The translations under genes were made by a program, and so were the position numbers. From positions 132,630,207-132,694,206 of the forward strand of contig NC_050098.1 of the NCBI RefSeq assembly GCF_902167145.1: a stretch of DNA of 64,000 nt, read 5' to 3'. This stretch comes from Zea mays. Its lineage: Eukaryota > Streptophyta > Magnoliopsida > Poales > Poaceae. The notes under the pieces were generated by a model. That model was not told the DNA's origin, searched no databases, and saw nothing but the letters and a program-made list of their open reading frames with translations. Positions 23,206-34,515 of the stretch are shown here, piece after piece (within the stretch, counting starts at the first letter, position 1; every line of letters begins with the position of its first letter).

Positions 23206-24443
23206 TGAAAGGGAAATGTGCCCTTGGGCCATTTCTAAGTATTTTGGAGATTAAGTGCCAACACAAATGATTTAAGTGATAAACTGTGCCAAATGGTGGA
23301 TGAAGTGCAAATCAACACAAAGGTATGATTCTAGACTTAGTACATTGGTTTTTGTGTACTAACATATTTGTCTAAGTGCTAGAATCAGAGAAAAGACAAA
23401 AAGAAAATGACTTGGCTGAAGTAGCCAAGACTATGCTCAGTCTGGGTGCACCGGACTGTCCGGTGGTGCACCGGACAGTGTCCGGTGCGCCAGGCTGGCG
23501 CTGGTCAACTGGCTGCTCTCGGGAACTCGACGACGGCGTACGGCTATAATTCTCCGGACTGTCCGGTGGTGCACCGGACTGTCAGGTGAGCCAACGGTCG
23601 GCCGCGCAATCCGCGCGTGACGCGTGGCCGGGCCAATGGTCTGATGGGGGCACCGGACTGTCCGGTGTACACCGGACAATGTCTGGTGCGCCAACGGCTC
23701 CAATTCCTCAACGGTTGGCTGCGCCAGATTAGGAAAGCAATCAGCACCGGACACTGAACAGTGTCTGTCTGGTGGTGCACCGGACTGTCCGGTGCGCCAC
23801 CCGACAGAAGGCAAGGATTGCCTTCCCGGATTGCTTCCAACGGCTCCTAGCTGCCTTGGGGCTATAAAAGGGACCCCCTAGGCGCATGAAGGAGAACACC
23901 AAGCATTCTTTGATCATCTCTAAGCACCAAGACTTCATTCTAGCGCATTTGATTCGTTGTGATAGCAATTTGAGCTCCTCTTGAGTTGAGAACTCCATGT
24001 GTGAACCTAGAGCTCAAGTTGTGACTAGTGTGCGTGTTTGTGCTGTTGCTTTGAGGCTTGTGTGTGTGTTGCTTTTCCCTCCCTTACATCAGTGCTTCTT
24101 TGTGATCATCATTTGTAAGGGCGAGAGGATCCAAGTTGTGGAGATTCCTCGCGAACGGGATATAGTGAAAGAAAGAAACACCGTGGTATTCAAGTGGATC
24201 CTTGGATCACTTGAAAGGGGTTGAGTGCAACCCTCGTCCATTGGGACGCCACAACGTGGAGTAGGCAAGTGTTGTACTTGGCCGAACCACGGGATAACTC
24301 GCGTGTATTTTGTGATTGTTTTTCTATGATACTTGAGTTCACAAGAGCTTGCTATTTAGCCTACTAACACTTAACCAAATTTTGTGGCTATAAGTTTCAA
24401 ATTTTTTTCAGGATCACCTATTCACCCCCTCTAGGTGCTCTCA
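23206..24443 (+). repeat. 3' LTR of the Opie-like element
   Basis: 1238 bp, TGAAAGGGAAATGTG to AGGTGCTCTCA. It aligns end to end with 15602-16830, with scattered substitutions and indels. TATA box at 23863-23870. It keeps better copies of the CCGGACTGTCCGG palindromes (23447-23800) than the 5' LTR. Confidence 0.92.
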
Positions 24444-24632
24444 GTCACAGAGAATAGTCACCCAAGTCCCAACTCACCAAGCTAGTCCAGAGAACATATG
24501 TGGGTCCACATTTGCAATCGATGCCCTAGGCCTAGGCCACATTTGTCTGGGCAACACCCTTCTCACACCACCACGCAGTTGGGTTGACTCGACGGTGCCA
24601 GTCGAGCATTTGTGGGTTTTGTGCCTAGGGTA
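24444..24632. other. Short flank, no gene recognised
   Basis: 189 bp after the Opie-like element and its target duplication. No reading frame or repeat recognised. Confidence 0.4.
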
Positions 24633-24823
24633 GTGTTTGGTTATGGAGTATGGTGGAACAACGTCGCCCTATTTCTAATTTGTTATTGTTTAAATTAGTT
24701 CTATATAGAATAAAGTGACTCAAAAAAATTATGGTTAAACGATCTGACTCTCTAAAATCTTCAAGATGGAGCTGTGCTCTGCAACAGAGCTGCTCCATCC
24801 CGGTTGGTTCCGGAACCAAACAC
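24633..24823. mobile_element. MITE with GTGTTTGGTT terminal repeats
   Basis: A 191-bp AT-rich non-coding unit starting GTGTTTGGTT and ending in the exact reverse complement AACCAAACAC. The TTTGGTT-type ends are common among grass hAT- and Harbinger-type MITEs. I cannot find a clear target duplication, so the superfamily is open. Confidence 0.6.
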
Positions 24824-25552
24824 GTCACTCTCCACGAGCACGACTTGACGTGTCGCTGCCTACGTCCCTTCTTCTGCAGCCCCCCGCACGGCACTGAGTA
24901 AGAAGGTGGAGGACAGGGAGAAGGTTTGGTTTCCCTCGTAGCCACCTTGCCAAGACCGTAGAAGGTGGGGGAGGTTTCCCTCGTCGCCACCTCGCCGAGG
25001 CTGCATGTCTACTGGTCAGGTCCTAGCTAGGGACAAGAAGGGACGGAACAGAACACCGCTCAGATACTGCTCTGACTGACTGACTACACGGAGGCCTGGG
25101 TACTTCATTTTCGCCATCCTCGATTACTATAAGCCTGATGGGAAAATTTGGGGTATTGAGGTATTCCGACTTCTGAGATTGCATCACAAGAGTCAAGGGA
25201 TCAACTGAAAAACATCCTAACCCAAGTGCTCTATGTTGCCTGATGTGCGCGCTTTCATAAGATCCTAGTTTGACTCCAAAAAGTTGGAAATTAGTGGCAG
25301 CTTTAGACAAGTGCTAGTTGATTGGAAGCACAACTGTTGGTTCATGTAACTGTAGACAACATCCTGATTCCTGATTGTTCACCAACGCTCTGGTTGACTA
25401 TTTCTGATGGTGTAGTTTGACTGGATGCCTTTGATATCTAGAAGCAATTGCATGTGTGGAGCAAGTTCACATGAACAACAAGAGGTTACTTACCTATTGG
25501 AAGTCTATTTGACACTTTTGCATTAGCACAACGAGAGATGGATGTGTTGTTC
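24824..25552. other. Upstream flank of the NLR relic, no gene recognised
   Basis: 729 bp with a GC-rich first part (repeated GGTTTCCCTCGT-GCCACCT, about 24930 and 24975) and an AT-richer second part. It may hold the old 5' flank of the NLR. No TATA box in a convincing position. Confidence 0.35.
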
Positions 25553-27895
25553 ATGGCAAGTGTAGCGACATGGGTGATGAGCTCCCTCCTCGCCAAGCTC
25601 GCTGAGCTGCTCAGAGAGGACTACAAGATGTAGAAGGCATGAGGTGTGAGGTCGTGTTCCTCAAGGACGAGATGAGCAGCATGAACGCGCTGCTGGAGAG
25701 GCTAGCCAGCTCGGATGCGCTTGATCCGCAGACCAAGGAGTGGAGGGACCAGGTGAGGGAGATGAGCTACGACATCGAGGGTTGCGTCGATGATTACATG
25801 CCCTAGCTGCAGAATGAGATGCAGAGGCACGATGGAATCTTATGATTCTTCCTTGGGTATGTCCAGAAGGTGAAGGATCTCGTTACCTGTCACGAGGACG
25901 CCGAGCAGATTTAGGAGCTCAAGGCTTGAATCATTGAGGCTGGCCACAGAAGGAAGAGATACAAGAATGATGACGCGGTTAATTCTGGTGTCGCCAATGT
26001 GATCCCTATGGACCGTCGGTTGCCAGCGCTCTATGTAGAATTGGGTAGCCTTGTTGGTAGCGATGCTCCTAGAGATGAGGTTATCAAGCTACTAGATGAT
26101 GGGGTGCGAGGGCTAAAGGTGGTGTCTACTAGGTGAAGGTTATCAAGCTACTAGATGAGGTTATCAAGCTACTGGGAAAGGCTACTGTTGCCAATCAAGT
26201 CAACATAAATATCACTGAGAAATTCGATGGCCAACAAGCCTTGTATCCTTGTTTCAAAATCATAATATGGTGAACATATTTCGGTCGATACTATCTCTAG
26301 TCAAGAAGGATGAGTGCGAAGCACTAGCTCATGTGACAAGAAACTCCTCATGAGTGAATTGAGGGATTTCCTCTAGGACAAGAGGTATCTTAAATTTATC
26401 TATATGTCACCACCTTTTAGAGTAATTATTTTTGCTATTATTTCACAAATTGAATATTAACCCACACAACAAATTGTTTAGATTTTGCTGAAACCAATAT
26501 CCATCTTATTAACAGGAATTCAGCGACAGCAAACACTAGAAAATTAACTTCTCCGTAACATTATTACATTATGATTGTCAAATTTGAAGGTGGCGATATG
26601 AGGCTTTTCTCACACTTTCCACAATATAGTGTGCATATACCAATCTACAGGTTTCAACTGAGTCATAGCTCTATTTCGTATTTAGGTACTTTATTTTAAT
26701 TGATGACATATGGAGAACCCAAGGATGGAAGGTAATTAAATTTTCTTCGGTTGAGAATACTCGCGGCAGTAGAGTAATAGCGAAACAAGAATTGGTATTG
26801 TTGCCAAACCTTGTTCATCCCCATTCCATCATCTCGTATATCAATTGAGGATGCTAAGTGATGTTGACTCCAAAAGGCTATTCTTTAGAAGATTTTTTTT
26901 TTTGGCTCTGAGGATAAGTGCCCTCACCATCTAAAAGAGGTTTTGGATGAAATAATTAGGAAGTGTGGTGGTCTACCACTGGCAATCATTACTATGGCTA
27001 GTCTGTTGGCTACTAAATCATATACCAGAGCTGACTGGTTGAAGGTTTCTAATTCGATCAGATCTGGGCTAGAGAGAAAAGTTGTGATGTAGAGGAAATA
27101 AACATGATATTATCTTTACAATCACCTACAGGATATAGGGAAGTTATATCAATTGTGATACCTACAGGATTAAGGCATGTAATTTACACTTTTAGAAAGG
27201 ATAGGAGAGCTTCAGTGTTTGATAATACTAGACCTTTTGAATGGCCCTAATCTAGTTGAGTTGCTTGAAAGTATAGTTCAACTCTGAACTTGAAATAATT
27301 GTTCATCGGGCGAACTTGCCAGATGGAGTTGGGAACATGCAAACGCTAGAGTTTCTTTCACTTGTAGTTGTGGACTACACTACCTCAACAAACTTATTAG
27401 AAGAGCTAGACATGTTGACCAAATTGAGAACTCTTAGGTTGTATTGACATATGAGGGTAATTTTGTTTCTTCACTTGGCAAACTAGGTAGTTGAAACCTT
27501 CGATACTTAACACTCATCAGTCCATGGTCACTAAACTTCCTGTTGGAACCTTGGTCCCCAACTCCACATTTCCTTCAGGAGTTAGTGATCAAAGGACGAC
27601 ACCTCAGCAATATTCTTGTCTGGATGGCCTCGCTAACCAACCTTAGCTACTTGAACGTTGAGGTTAAAGTTAGATAGGATACTCTCCAGATCCTTGGATA
27701 TTTCACCGCCATACAGTTTCTGAAGCTGTGCTCAAATGCAGCAGAATCTGAGGTAAGGTTCCTTGTCGCCAGCAACGATGGATTCCTGGGTCTGAAGAAG
27801 TTCAGTTTTGTTAGCTGGGTGAGTATTATGTTCGAAGAAGGAGCTGTTCTAGTGATTGAGACTCTCGAGATTCAAATCATAGCGCACGAGATGTA
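25553..27895 (+). pseudogene. CC-NBS-LRR (RPM1-like NLR) resistance pseudogene
   Basis: NLRs are cytoplasmic immune receptors. The start is ATG 25553, giving MASVATW and the SSLLAKLAELLREDYK helix, then TAG and TGA. The coiled-coil domain continues in another frame with VVFLKDEMSSMNALLERLA and the EDVID-type motif YDIEGCVDDYM (about 25768-25800). A linker with AEQI (stop) and HRRKRYK follows. NB-ARC pieces are LPALYVELGSLVG (about 26020-26060), a damaged P-loop (GKATVANQVN, near 26177), kinase-2 IDDIWRTQGWK (about 26700-26735), SRVI, and GLPLAIITMASLLA (about 26970-27010). LRR text includes LPDGVGNMQTLEFLSL (about 27315-27365) and later leucine-rich blocks to 27830. Many stops, frameshifts and a short local duplication around the P-loop show it is dead. 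A shorter copy of the NB-ARC part is at 43388. Confidence 0.82.
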
Positions 27896-28251
27896 GACTC
27901 ACTGCGCATAGATTTGGTCCTCCTGATTTAGTCATGTGTAGAGATGGTAATGGACTCTAAACTTTACAATATAATATTTAAAAATCGAATCGAACACTTT
28001 CTATTCATTTATGAACTAAAATTAATTAAGGACTCAAATGAATTATGAAAAAATATTTAGATCATGATGCATTAGCACCCCTAACTCATGTGTTGCATGA
28101 GTCATCGATGGAACAGTGTCGACATGGTATGTGGCAGTGAAGAAATTGGAGAATCACGACACCAGGCAAGTTTTCTCAGCCATCACCACTTGTGTTACCA
28201 TGCAAAATGCCTGCTAGCACTAGTAGTCATATAACGGAAATGAGAAAGGAA
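27896..28251. other. 3' flank of the NLR relic, nothing recognised
   Basis: 356 bp of AT-rich sequence after the last leucine-rich text, with no reading frame of note. Confidence 0.35.
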
Positions 28252-28277
28252 CACTATATATATATATATATATATAG
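28252..28277. repeat. (TA)n microsatellite
   Basis: About 13 TA units directly outside the left end of the DNA transposon; another TA run (38816-38830) lies just outside its right end. Confidence 0.85.
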
Positions 28278-28419
28278 ATTGTATATTAGGAGCCCTGGGT
28301 TCCAATAACTAAAGTAAGCCCAGACCAGACAGTGCAATCCGGTCGAGCCGGACCAGGTCCACACGTCTATAAAAGAAAATCCGTAGTGCTAGGCATCAGT
28401 TTTTTACGCCCCATCTCGA

Positions 28420-28748
28420 TTCATTAGCGATGGTGGTTGCCCGATAGTGCGCGCGGCGGTGGACCCTCGGCCGGTGGCTGCGGTGGCCGCGGCTCCCCGA
28501 CCTCGACATGTGGTGGCGGTGGTTCCCAGGCCGCCGGCGGCGGCCCCCGATCCAGAGGGCGAGCGACGGCAGTGCCCTTGTGCGGTGGCGGCGGTTCCCA
28601 GGCCGGTGGCCGCAACTCCATTACCTCGACGCGCGGTGGCGGAGGTTCCTCGATCCGAAGTAGTGGCGGCGGTTCCCCAATCCAGAGGGCGAACGACAGC
28701 GGGGCCCTTGTGCGGGCAAGCGGCGGCGTCCCCGAAGCCCCGAGGAGG
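28420..28748. other. GC-rich low-complexity segment inside the DNA transposon
   Basis: About 330 bp dominated by GGTGGCGGCGGTTCC-like units. A longer block (CCAGAGGGCGAGCGACGGCAG, then GCCCTTGTGCGG) occurs twice about 130 bp apart (28553 and 28682). Both strands are open for about 100 codons, which is what GC-rich repeats give by chance. It could be captured gene sequence, but no domain is recognisable. Confidence 0.45.
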
Positions 28749-29540
28749 CGGCATGTAACACCCGGATTTTAGGGGTCCAAAACCCGGGCGCTAACATAAA
28801 CACCAGGTATGCTGGGACCAAGTCTCACACATATGATGTAAAGTGGCACAGGATCGAATGTCACATTTTTATATATAACAGGAGTTCTATACAAAATAAA
28901 TAATTACATTATAAGGAGACAACGGTCCAGCAACCCAAAGTTGACTGGGAGACGACGACCTAGACCACTCACGAACTCATCGCAGCATCCTCCGTGAGCA
29001 TCATCCTGCAGTACCTGGTCTTGACCTGTGGTGTATGTGAGACAGCAAGAGTGAGCTCACATACGTTCATCGCTCAACAAGTTGTGGGGAATAATGTGCA
29101 TGAACTCGCCAAAGGTGGGAGCTCACGTGAAGTGTAAGGCTTACCAAAGAAGATGGTTAGAGCTGAGCATTGCTTTTAAAGTTGGTCAAACTTTTATTAG
29201 CAGTTACTAAGTATAGGTAAATACCAAACCCAATTAAGTAGTAGAACAAAAATAACAACTTCACCCGCGATGCAATGCATATGACAAATTGAATTTAGTT
29301 CCATAATTTAATCATCAGAGAGTCCTGAGCTGCTCATGACCGTGAGCTCGGCTAGTATACCAGTTTTACACTCTGCAGAGGTGGTACCCTTTACCCACAA
29401 GTCATGTTACCCATCTGCCAAGAGATCGCGACTTCCCATACACCTCTACCGAGGAGGCGAGGCAGGGTAACACTACGAGGCCTTTACAAAGTTCCACTAG
29501 CTTCAGAAAACCCGCTACAGTTTATAGGAAGCTCCAATGC

Positions 29541-29698
29541 AGGAATCCCTTGCAGGACCGCCATCACAGCAAAATCCTCCCGAGGGCCTTCCCAGGAATC
29601 CCTTGCAGGACCGCCATCACAGCAAAATCCTCCCGAGGGCCTTCCCAGGAATCCCTTGCAGGACCGCCATCACAGCAAAATCCTCCCGAGGGCCTCCC
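29541..29698. repeat. 53-bp tandem repeat, three copies (left LTR)
   Basis: Units begin AGGAATCCCTTGCAGGACCG at 29541, 29594 and 29647. The related solo LTR at 9343-12678 has one unit at the corresponding place (about 11850-11905), so the expansion happened in this lineage. Confidence 0.9.
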
Positions 29699-31403
29699 TA
29701 CACTGACCACTCCCCTACTGCCCTTGCCCCTTTCGGGTAAGGTAGTCCTCCACTAGCTTTCCTAATTAGTCAGCCAAGGGCGTCCCATTAAACCCTTGTG
29801 GTGGCACGTGGTTCTCAAGTTAAGCTCTATGTTCCAATTAACATTTAATGATCTTGTCATGAACATAAATAGAATAACAACATAATTGGAACATAGATGT
29901 AATGAAATATTAACCCAAAACCATATAAAGCAGTAGCAGAACTACCCAAGTGATTCAGGGGTAAACAAGGTATTCAGGACGAACAAACTAGGGTGACCTA
30001 TTGGGTCCCATCAAAATTAACCTATGCAGATCATTATGATTAATCAGAACATGCGTGGGTAAAAGAAGTGATCAAGGGCACAACTTGCCTGGGACTTGAG
30101 ATTCCAGGTACCAGGATGATCTTCAAGATTCGTAACCTCGCTGCTAATCGTAGCAATACGAACAGGCAATGTATAGGCAATATTAACATCACACCAAACA
30201 TGTAAATAAATACACAGTAATAATCTAGACATTAAACTAGGGTCACAGGAACTGGAATCATTAAATTTGGAGCTATAGAATTCAAGTTATGAATTTCCTA
30301 AGGTTTAATGTGATTAAAATAGGATTAGATGAGAAATTAATTTTCTAACTGCTTTCATGTCAAAACAGAGACACTAAGTGGTAGAGAATAAAATTATAAA
30401 ATTTCAGAAAGTGGAATGGATTAATTTGGAGTTCATATGAATTTCTTATGAATTAAACAAATTCTAGCCTTTATTTTTGCATTAAAAATCATTTTCTAAA
30501 ACCTTTTATCTGATTTCTTAACTTCCTGGACTGGGCGCCAATAACAGAGAAACACAGGGACTAATGTATAAAAATATCCCAGACTCAGATTCTACCCGCG
30601 GTGGACGGCGGGTTAAATAACCAAGACTCCGAGGGCTCTTTAGAAAGTTTGCCTCGGCGAAGGGGTACGGGCCAATCTGTGCCATTAGATCGACATCCCA
30701 CGGTCTGGATTAGACCTAATCCTACCGAGACACCAGAACCGCCCGATGAACGATCAATGGCCCATAACATACTGTGAACCGGTACGCGACCGGCATCGTC
30801 CGATCTTCACCCGACGCTCCAGATTTAATTATCCCAGGATCGCCCACACCCGATCGATTCCAATCGGACGGTAACCGTGACTTAGACCGAAATAGCACCC
30901 GACTTCAAATCTGAACCGCACATCGTCAAGTCAACGGCGCGCCGTCATCACCTTCTACGACGCCTAGCTACAGCGGCGGCCACCGCGTCCCGGCGGCGCC
31001 CTGGCCGGCGTAGGTCGATACTACGTCACCGAGCTCCAAACTCTAAGTGAAAATGTGTTAAACGATGCTTGGATCATAGCGAGTTTGAGGGTACGGTTCT
31101 CACCGGCGCTCGCCGCGAAGGGCACCCTGGCCACGGTAGAGTGCGGACGGCGGCTATGATTGAACTCCGATGAGGAATTCAGCACACCCCAGACGACCCC
31201 GATTGCTGGCGATCCTCGCGAAGCTTCCAAGGTCCCTTGGTGACGGCACACGGGCACCCACAGAGGCCAAGTCGGCGGCGAATCGAAGTTAGCCCGCGGC
31301 GGCGACGAATGGCCAGAGAGGGGCGCGCGGCAGCAGGGGTTCTAGAGAGCAGGGATGGCGCGAGCGAGGACGAGGAGAGAGGAGGTCACGAGGGCCCGAC
31401 GAG

Positions 31404-31411
31404 TTAAATAG
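31404..31411 (-). promoter_or_regulatory. TATA-like box in left LTR
   Basis: Minus strand CTATTTAA, upstream of a CT-rich segment. The identical site in the right LTR is 36221-36228, which is the copy that would drive the element. Confidence 0.5.
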
Positions 31412-32252
31412 GGACAGCGGGGATCTACCCGGGCGGAGGAAGACCGATTCCCCGGGGTTGTTGCACCAAACGGGGAGTCCGCGACTAGGAAATCGGCGAT
31501 GCAGTTGCGCGAGCGACGGACTTGGTCCACGCGTGGGATCCGCGGCGTTCGGAGAAGCGGTTATGCCAGCGCGTGGCCGGCGAAGATCGCGGGGTGGAGG
31601 CGGTCGCGCCCTGTCCGAATTTCATGGCGCCCTCGGTCAACCTCGCCTGGATTCCCGCAGCGCGATCCAGCCTTCGTGTGAGGAAGATGACCCCGACCGG
31701 TAGGGCCCACATGTCAAAGAGAATGCGCGACTCAACTGAGAGATACGCGCGGGTGAAGCTGGGCCGACGAGTGGGATAAGGGGGGTTGGGCCGAAATGGA
31801 GGGAATGAGCCCAAGAACCAATCTGTTTTTTTCTCTTTTTTTTTATTTCATTTCTATTCCAGATTTGAATTTAAGTTTGGTGGCAAATTTGCACTAAATT
31901 TTGAATGTATAATTTGAGTCATACCATTATGGAATAAATTTATGTATTTACAAATTTATCTTGTATTCTATAATGTTTCTCTCATAAAATGCATTACCAA
32001 AAATTATTATCAAGAGATCAATCCTTATCTATTTATTAGTTACTTGTTTTTCTTCAAGAAGATAATCCCTAACATATAATCTTTATTAAAAGGTATCCTA
32101 ACTTAAGTTTCTTGTTTAAAAGTGTCTTCAAATTTATTATTAAAAGGGATATCTTAATAATATATATATATATTTTTAAGATGGTCTTATCTATTTAAAT
32201 TTTATAGAAAGATTTTCCCCAAATACCCACAGTGGAATATTAGGGTGTTACA

Positions 32253-32268
32253 AATCCTACCCCCCTTA
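32253..32268 (-). other. Polypurine tract of the LARD-like element
   Basis: Minus strand TTAAGGGGGGTAGGATT directly before TGTAACACCC of the 3' LTR. It is preceded by CTCGAGGACGAGATTTC, text often found at the pol end of plant gypsy elements and so perhaps the last trace of pol. Confidence 0.8.
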
Positions 32269-33550
32269 ATAGAAATCTCGTCCTCGAGATTGCTAAGAAA
32301 AGGGATATAGAAGGTTTTGTTTGTATTTCGCTTCTAGTTTCCAATTGGTACCAAACGATAAAGTGTTTTTTTTAAGACTAACTAGTAGCTGAGTAGGATA
32401 GCATGGGTATCTTATAACCATGTTTTAACAATTACTAAGAAAGTTGGGGTAAGAAAGATCAAGACAAGTATAAGAAAGAAAGATTTTTGGCAAGGAAGGT
32501 CTCCATCATGCATAGTGGATCTTGACTCATCTGATGATTTAGCTTGGTCTTTGAAGACTTGAATTGGCGCTTATCCTTCCTCGATGAGGTTGATCATCTT
32601 CGGTCTTTAATCTTGGAGTTGCCATCCGAGTTGAGGACATATGGTTAAGATATATGTGAGTAGGATGGATTATGTGGTGTAGGTAGGTTAGAATCTCTTG
32701 CTAGGTTAAAATCGAGGGGTTATGCAACTATCGGATGGTTAAGGTAGCTGCATATGGCCAAGTCGGTCTGTCGTTCTTAATTTAGTGCAGGGTGAACTAA
32801 GTTAAGACATGTTCTATAAGAGTAGAGTCTAATCTATTTCATCAGTATTATCTAACATGTTTGATAAGTCACTTTAGATTAGATCAAATCTAGGTTAGAT
32901 TAGTGTGACTAGTTTGAACTACATAAGATCTAATTAATTTGGATTGGATCATGATTGTTACTCCGAGGTGAGATAAGCAAAGTGGTTAGGATAAGATAAT
33001 ATAAGATAAGATAAATTCTTTTAAGATAAGAATGGATCTATGAAGCTAGATATATTTTAATTAGGATAAGTTAGGATCTTTTGAGATAAGATGGATCTAT
33101 GAGAATAGAGTATCAATCTTTCAAGCTGAGATGGATATTGTTAGGCTAGATACTTTAACAAGGGATAATCTAGTTTATCTAGTTTTTTTGTAAGTGTTTT
33201 TTTCTATATATATATGCAGATGTAATTGTGGAAATTACTCCACAACTCATCACACCCAATCAAAGATCCAAATCAGACAAGCATCATAAGAACAAACATT
33301 CAAGTGTATAGATACATACAAAAATAGTTTTATTTTTGTTCCTAAGAGTAGGTCTCCTATTCCTAAAGTCACTCTAGGCATAGGATTTCAAAGTGTGAAA
33401 TCCACATTTGTCTTTAGAAGGAAATGGTAAGGATAATCAGAGTAAAGCGGAAATAGATGAGAAAAGATTAAGATAAGTTTAGAAAAGAATTAGAGTAAGG
33501 TAAGTATGTAAGGGTTGTCCAGTTCTATCTAGGTTTTGTCCTACAGTCAA
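32269..33550 (-). other. Non-coding internal domain of the LARD-like element
   Basis: About 1.3 kb, AT-rich, with no frame of note and no gag, protease, RT or integrase motif. A stretch at 32980-33180 is rich in GATAAG units. Confidence 0.75.
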
Positions 33551-33551
33551 C

Positions 33552-33570
33552 ATTCCTCTGATACCACTTC
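33552..33570 (-). other. Primer binding site of the LARD-like element
   Basis: Minus strand, three bases inside the right (5') LTR: GTGGTATCAGAGG, the initiator tRNA-Met type complement. It fixes the element orientation. Confidence 0.85.
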
Positions 33571-34357
33571 TGTAACACCCGGATTTTAGGGGTCCAAAAC
33601 CCGGGCGCTAACATAAACACCAGGTATGCTGGGACCAAGTCTCACACATATGATGTAAAGTGGCACAGGATCGAATGTCACATTTTTATATATAACAGGA
33701 GTTCTATACAAAATAAATAATTACATTATAAGGAGACAACGGTCCAGCAACCCAAAGTTGACTGGGAGACGACGACCTAGACCACTCACGAACTCATCGC
33801 AGCATCCTCCGTGAGCATCATCCTGCAGTACCTGGTCTTGACCTGTGGTGTATGTGAGACAGCAAGAGTGAGCTCACATACGTTCATCGCTCAACAAGTT
33901 GTGGGGAATAATGTGCATGAACTCGCCAAAGGTGGGAGCTCACGTGAAGTGTAAGGCTTACCAAAGAAGATGGTTAGAGCTGAGCATTGCTTTTAAAGTT
34001 GGTCAAACTTTTATTAGCAGTTACTAAGTATAGGTAAATACCAAACCCAATTAAGTAGTAGAACAAAAATAACAACTTCACCCGCGATGCAATGCATATG
34101 ACAAATTGAATTTAGTTCCATAATTTAATCATCAGAGAGTCCTGAGCTGCTCATGACCGTGAGCTCAGCTAGTATACCAGTTTTACACTCTGCAGAGGTG
34201 GTACCCTTTACCCACAAGTCATGTTACCCATCTGCCAAGAGATCGCGACTTCCCATACACCTCTACCGAGGAGGCGAGGCAGGGTAACACTACGAGGCCT
34301 TTACAAAGTTCCACTAGCTTCAGAAAACCCGCTACAGTTTATAGGAAGCTCCAATGC

Positions 34358-34515
34358 AGGAATCCCTTGCAGGACCGCCATCACAGCAAAATCCTCCCGA
34401 GGGCCTTCCCAGGAATCCCTTGCAGGACCGCCATCACAGCAAAATCCTCCCGAGGGCCTTCCCAGGAATCCCTTGCAGGACCGCCATCACAGCAAAATCC
34501 TCCCGAGGGCCTCCC
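34358..34515. repeat. 53-bp tandem repeat, three copies (right LTR)
   Basis: Exact counterpart of 29541-29698, with the same three units. Confidence 0.9.

Larger units (their letters stand above)
15602..24443 (+). mobile_element. Opie/Ji-like Ty1/copia retrotransposon (SIRE/Maximus group), full length
   Basis: An 8842-bp element with 5' LTR (15602-16830), tRNA-Met type primer site, gag, protease, integrase, RT and RNase H, several polypurine tracts and a 3' LTR (23206-24443). Integrase before RT makes it copia. Gag with an FKCGKIGHFIANC knuckle and a long charged C-terminal part, and the extended 3' non-coding region, are typical of the Opie/Ji group. The flanking 5-mers GTCCC (15597-15601) and GTCAC (24444-24448) match at four of five. 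The LTRs differ at many sites and by several indels, so the insertion is not recent. It carries frameshifts near 17580, 19405 and 20625 and a stop at 22128. Confidence 0.9.
28754..32252 (-). repeat. 3' LTR of the LARD-like element
   Basis: 3499 bp. Contains a 3 x 53-bp tandem repeat (29541-29698) and a GC-rich promoter-like segment (30950-31800) with minus-strand TATA CTATTTAA at 31404-31411. The ends of the LTR are AT-rich. Short open frames occur on both strands, but none has a recognisable domain. Confidence 0.92.

Noticed and set aside
28404..28772. Open frames over 100 codons on both strands in the GC-rich arm of the DNA transposon
   Set aside because: Composition is low-complexity Gly/Ala/Pro/Arg from GGC repeats, both strands are equally open and no domain is visible.
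29404..29756. 100-codon frame in the young LTR with repeated Q/P-rich text, identical at 34221
   Set aside because: Produced by the 53-bp tandem repeat, duplicated only because the LTR is duplicated.
31021..31814. Possible captured host gene in the GC-rich part of the 3.5-kb LTR
   Set aside because: No protein similarity recognised; a GC-rich promoter/leader zone with a TATA box explains it, and the related solo LTR has a similar zone.
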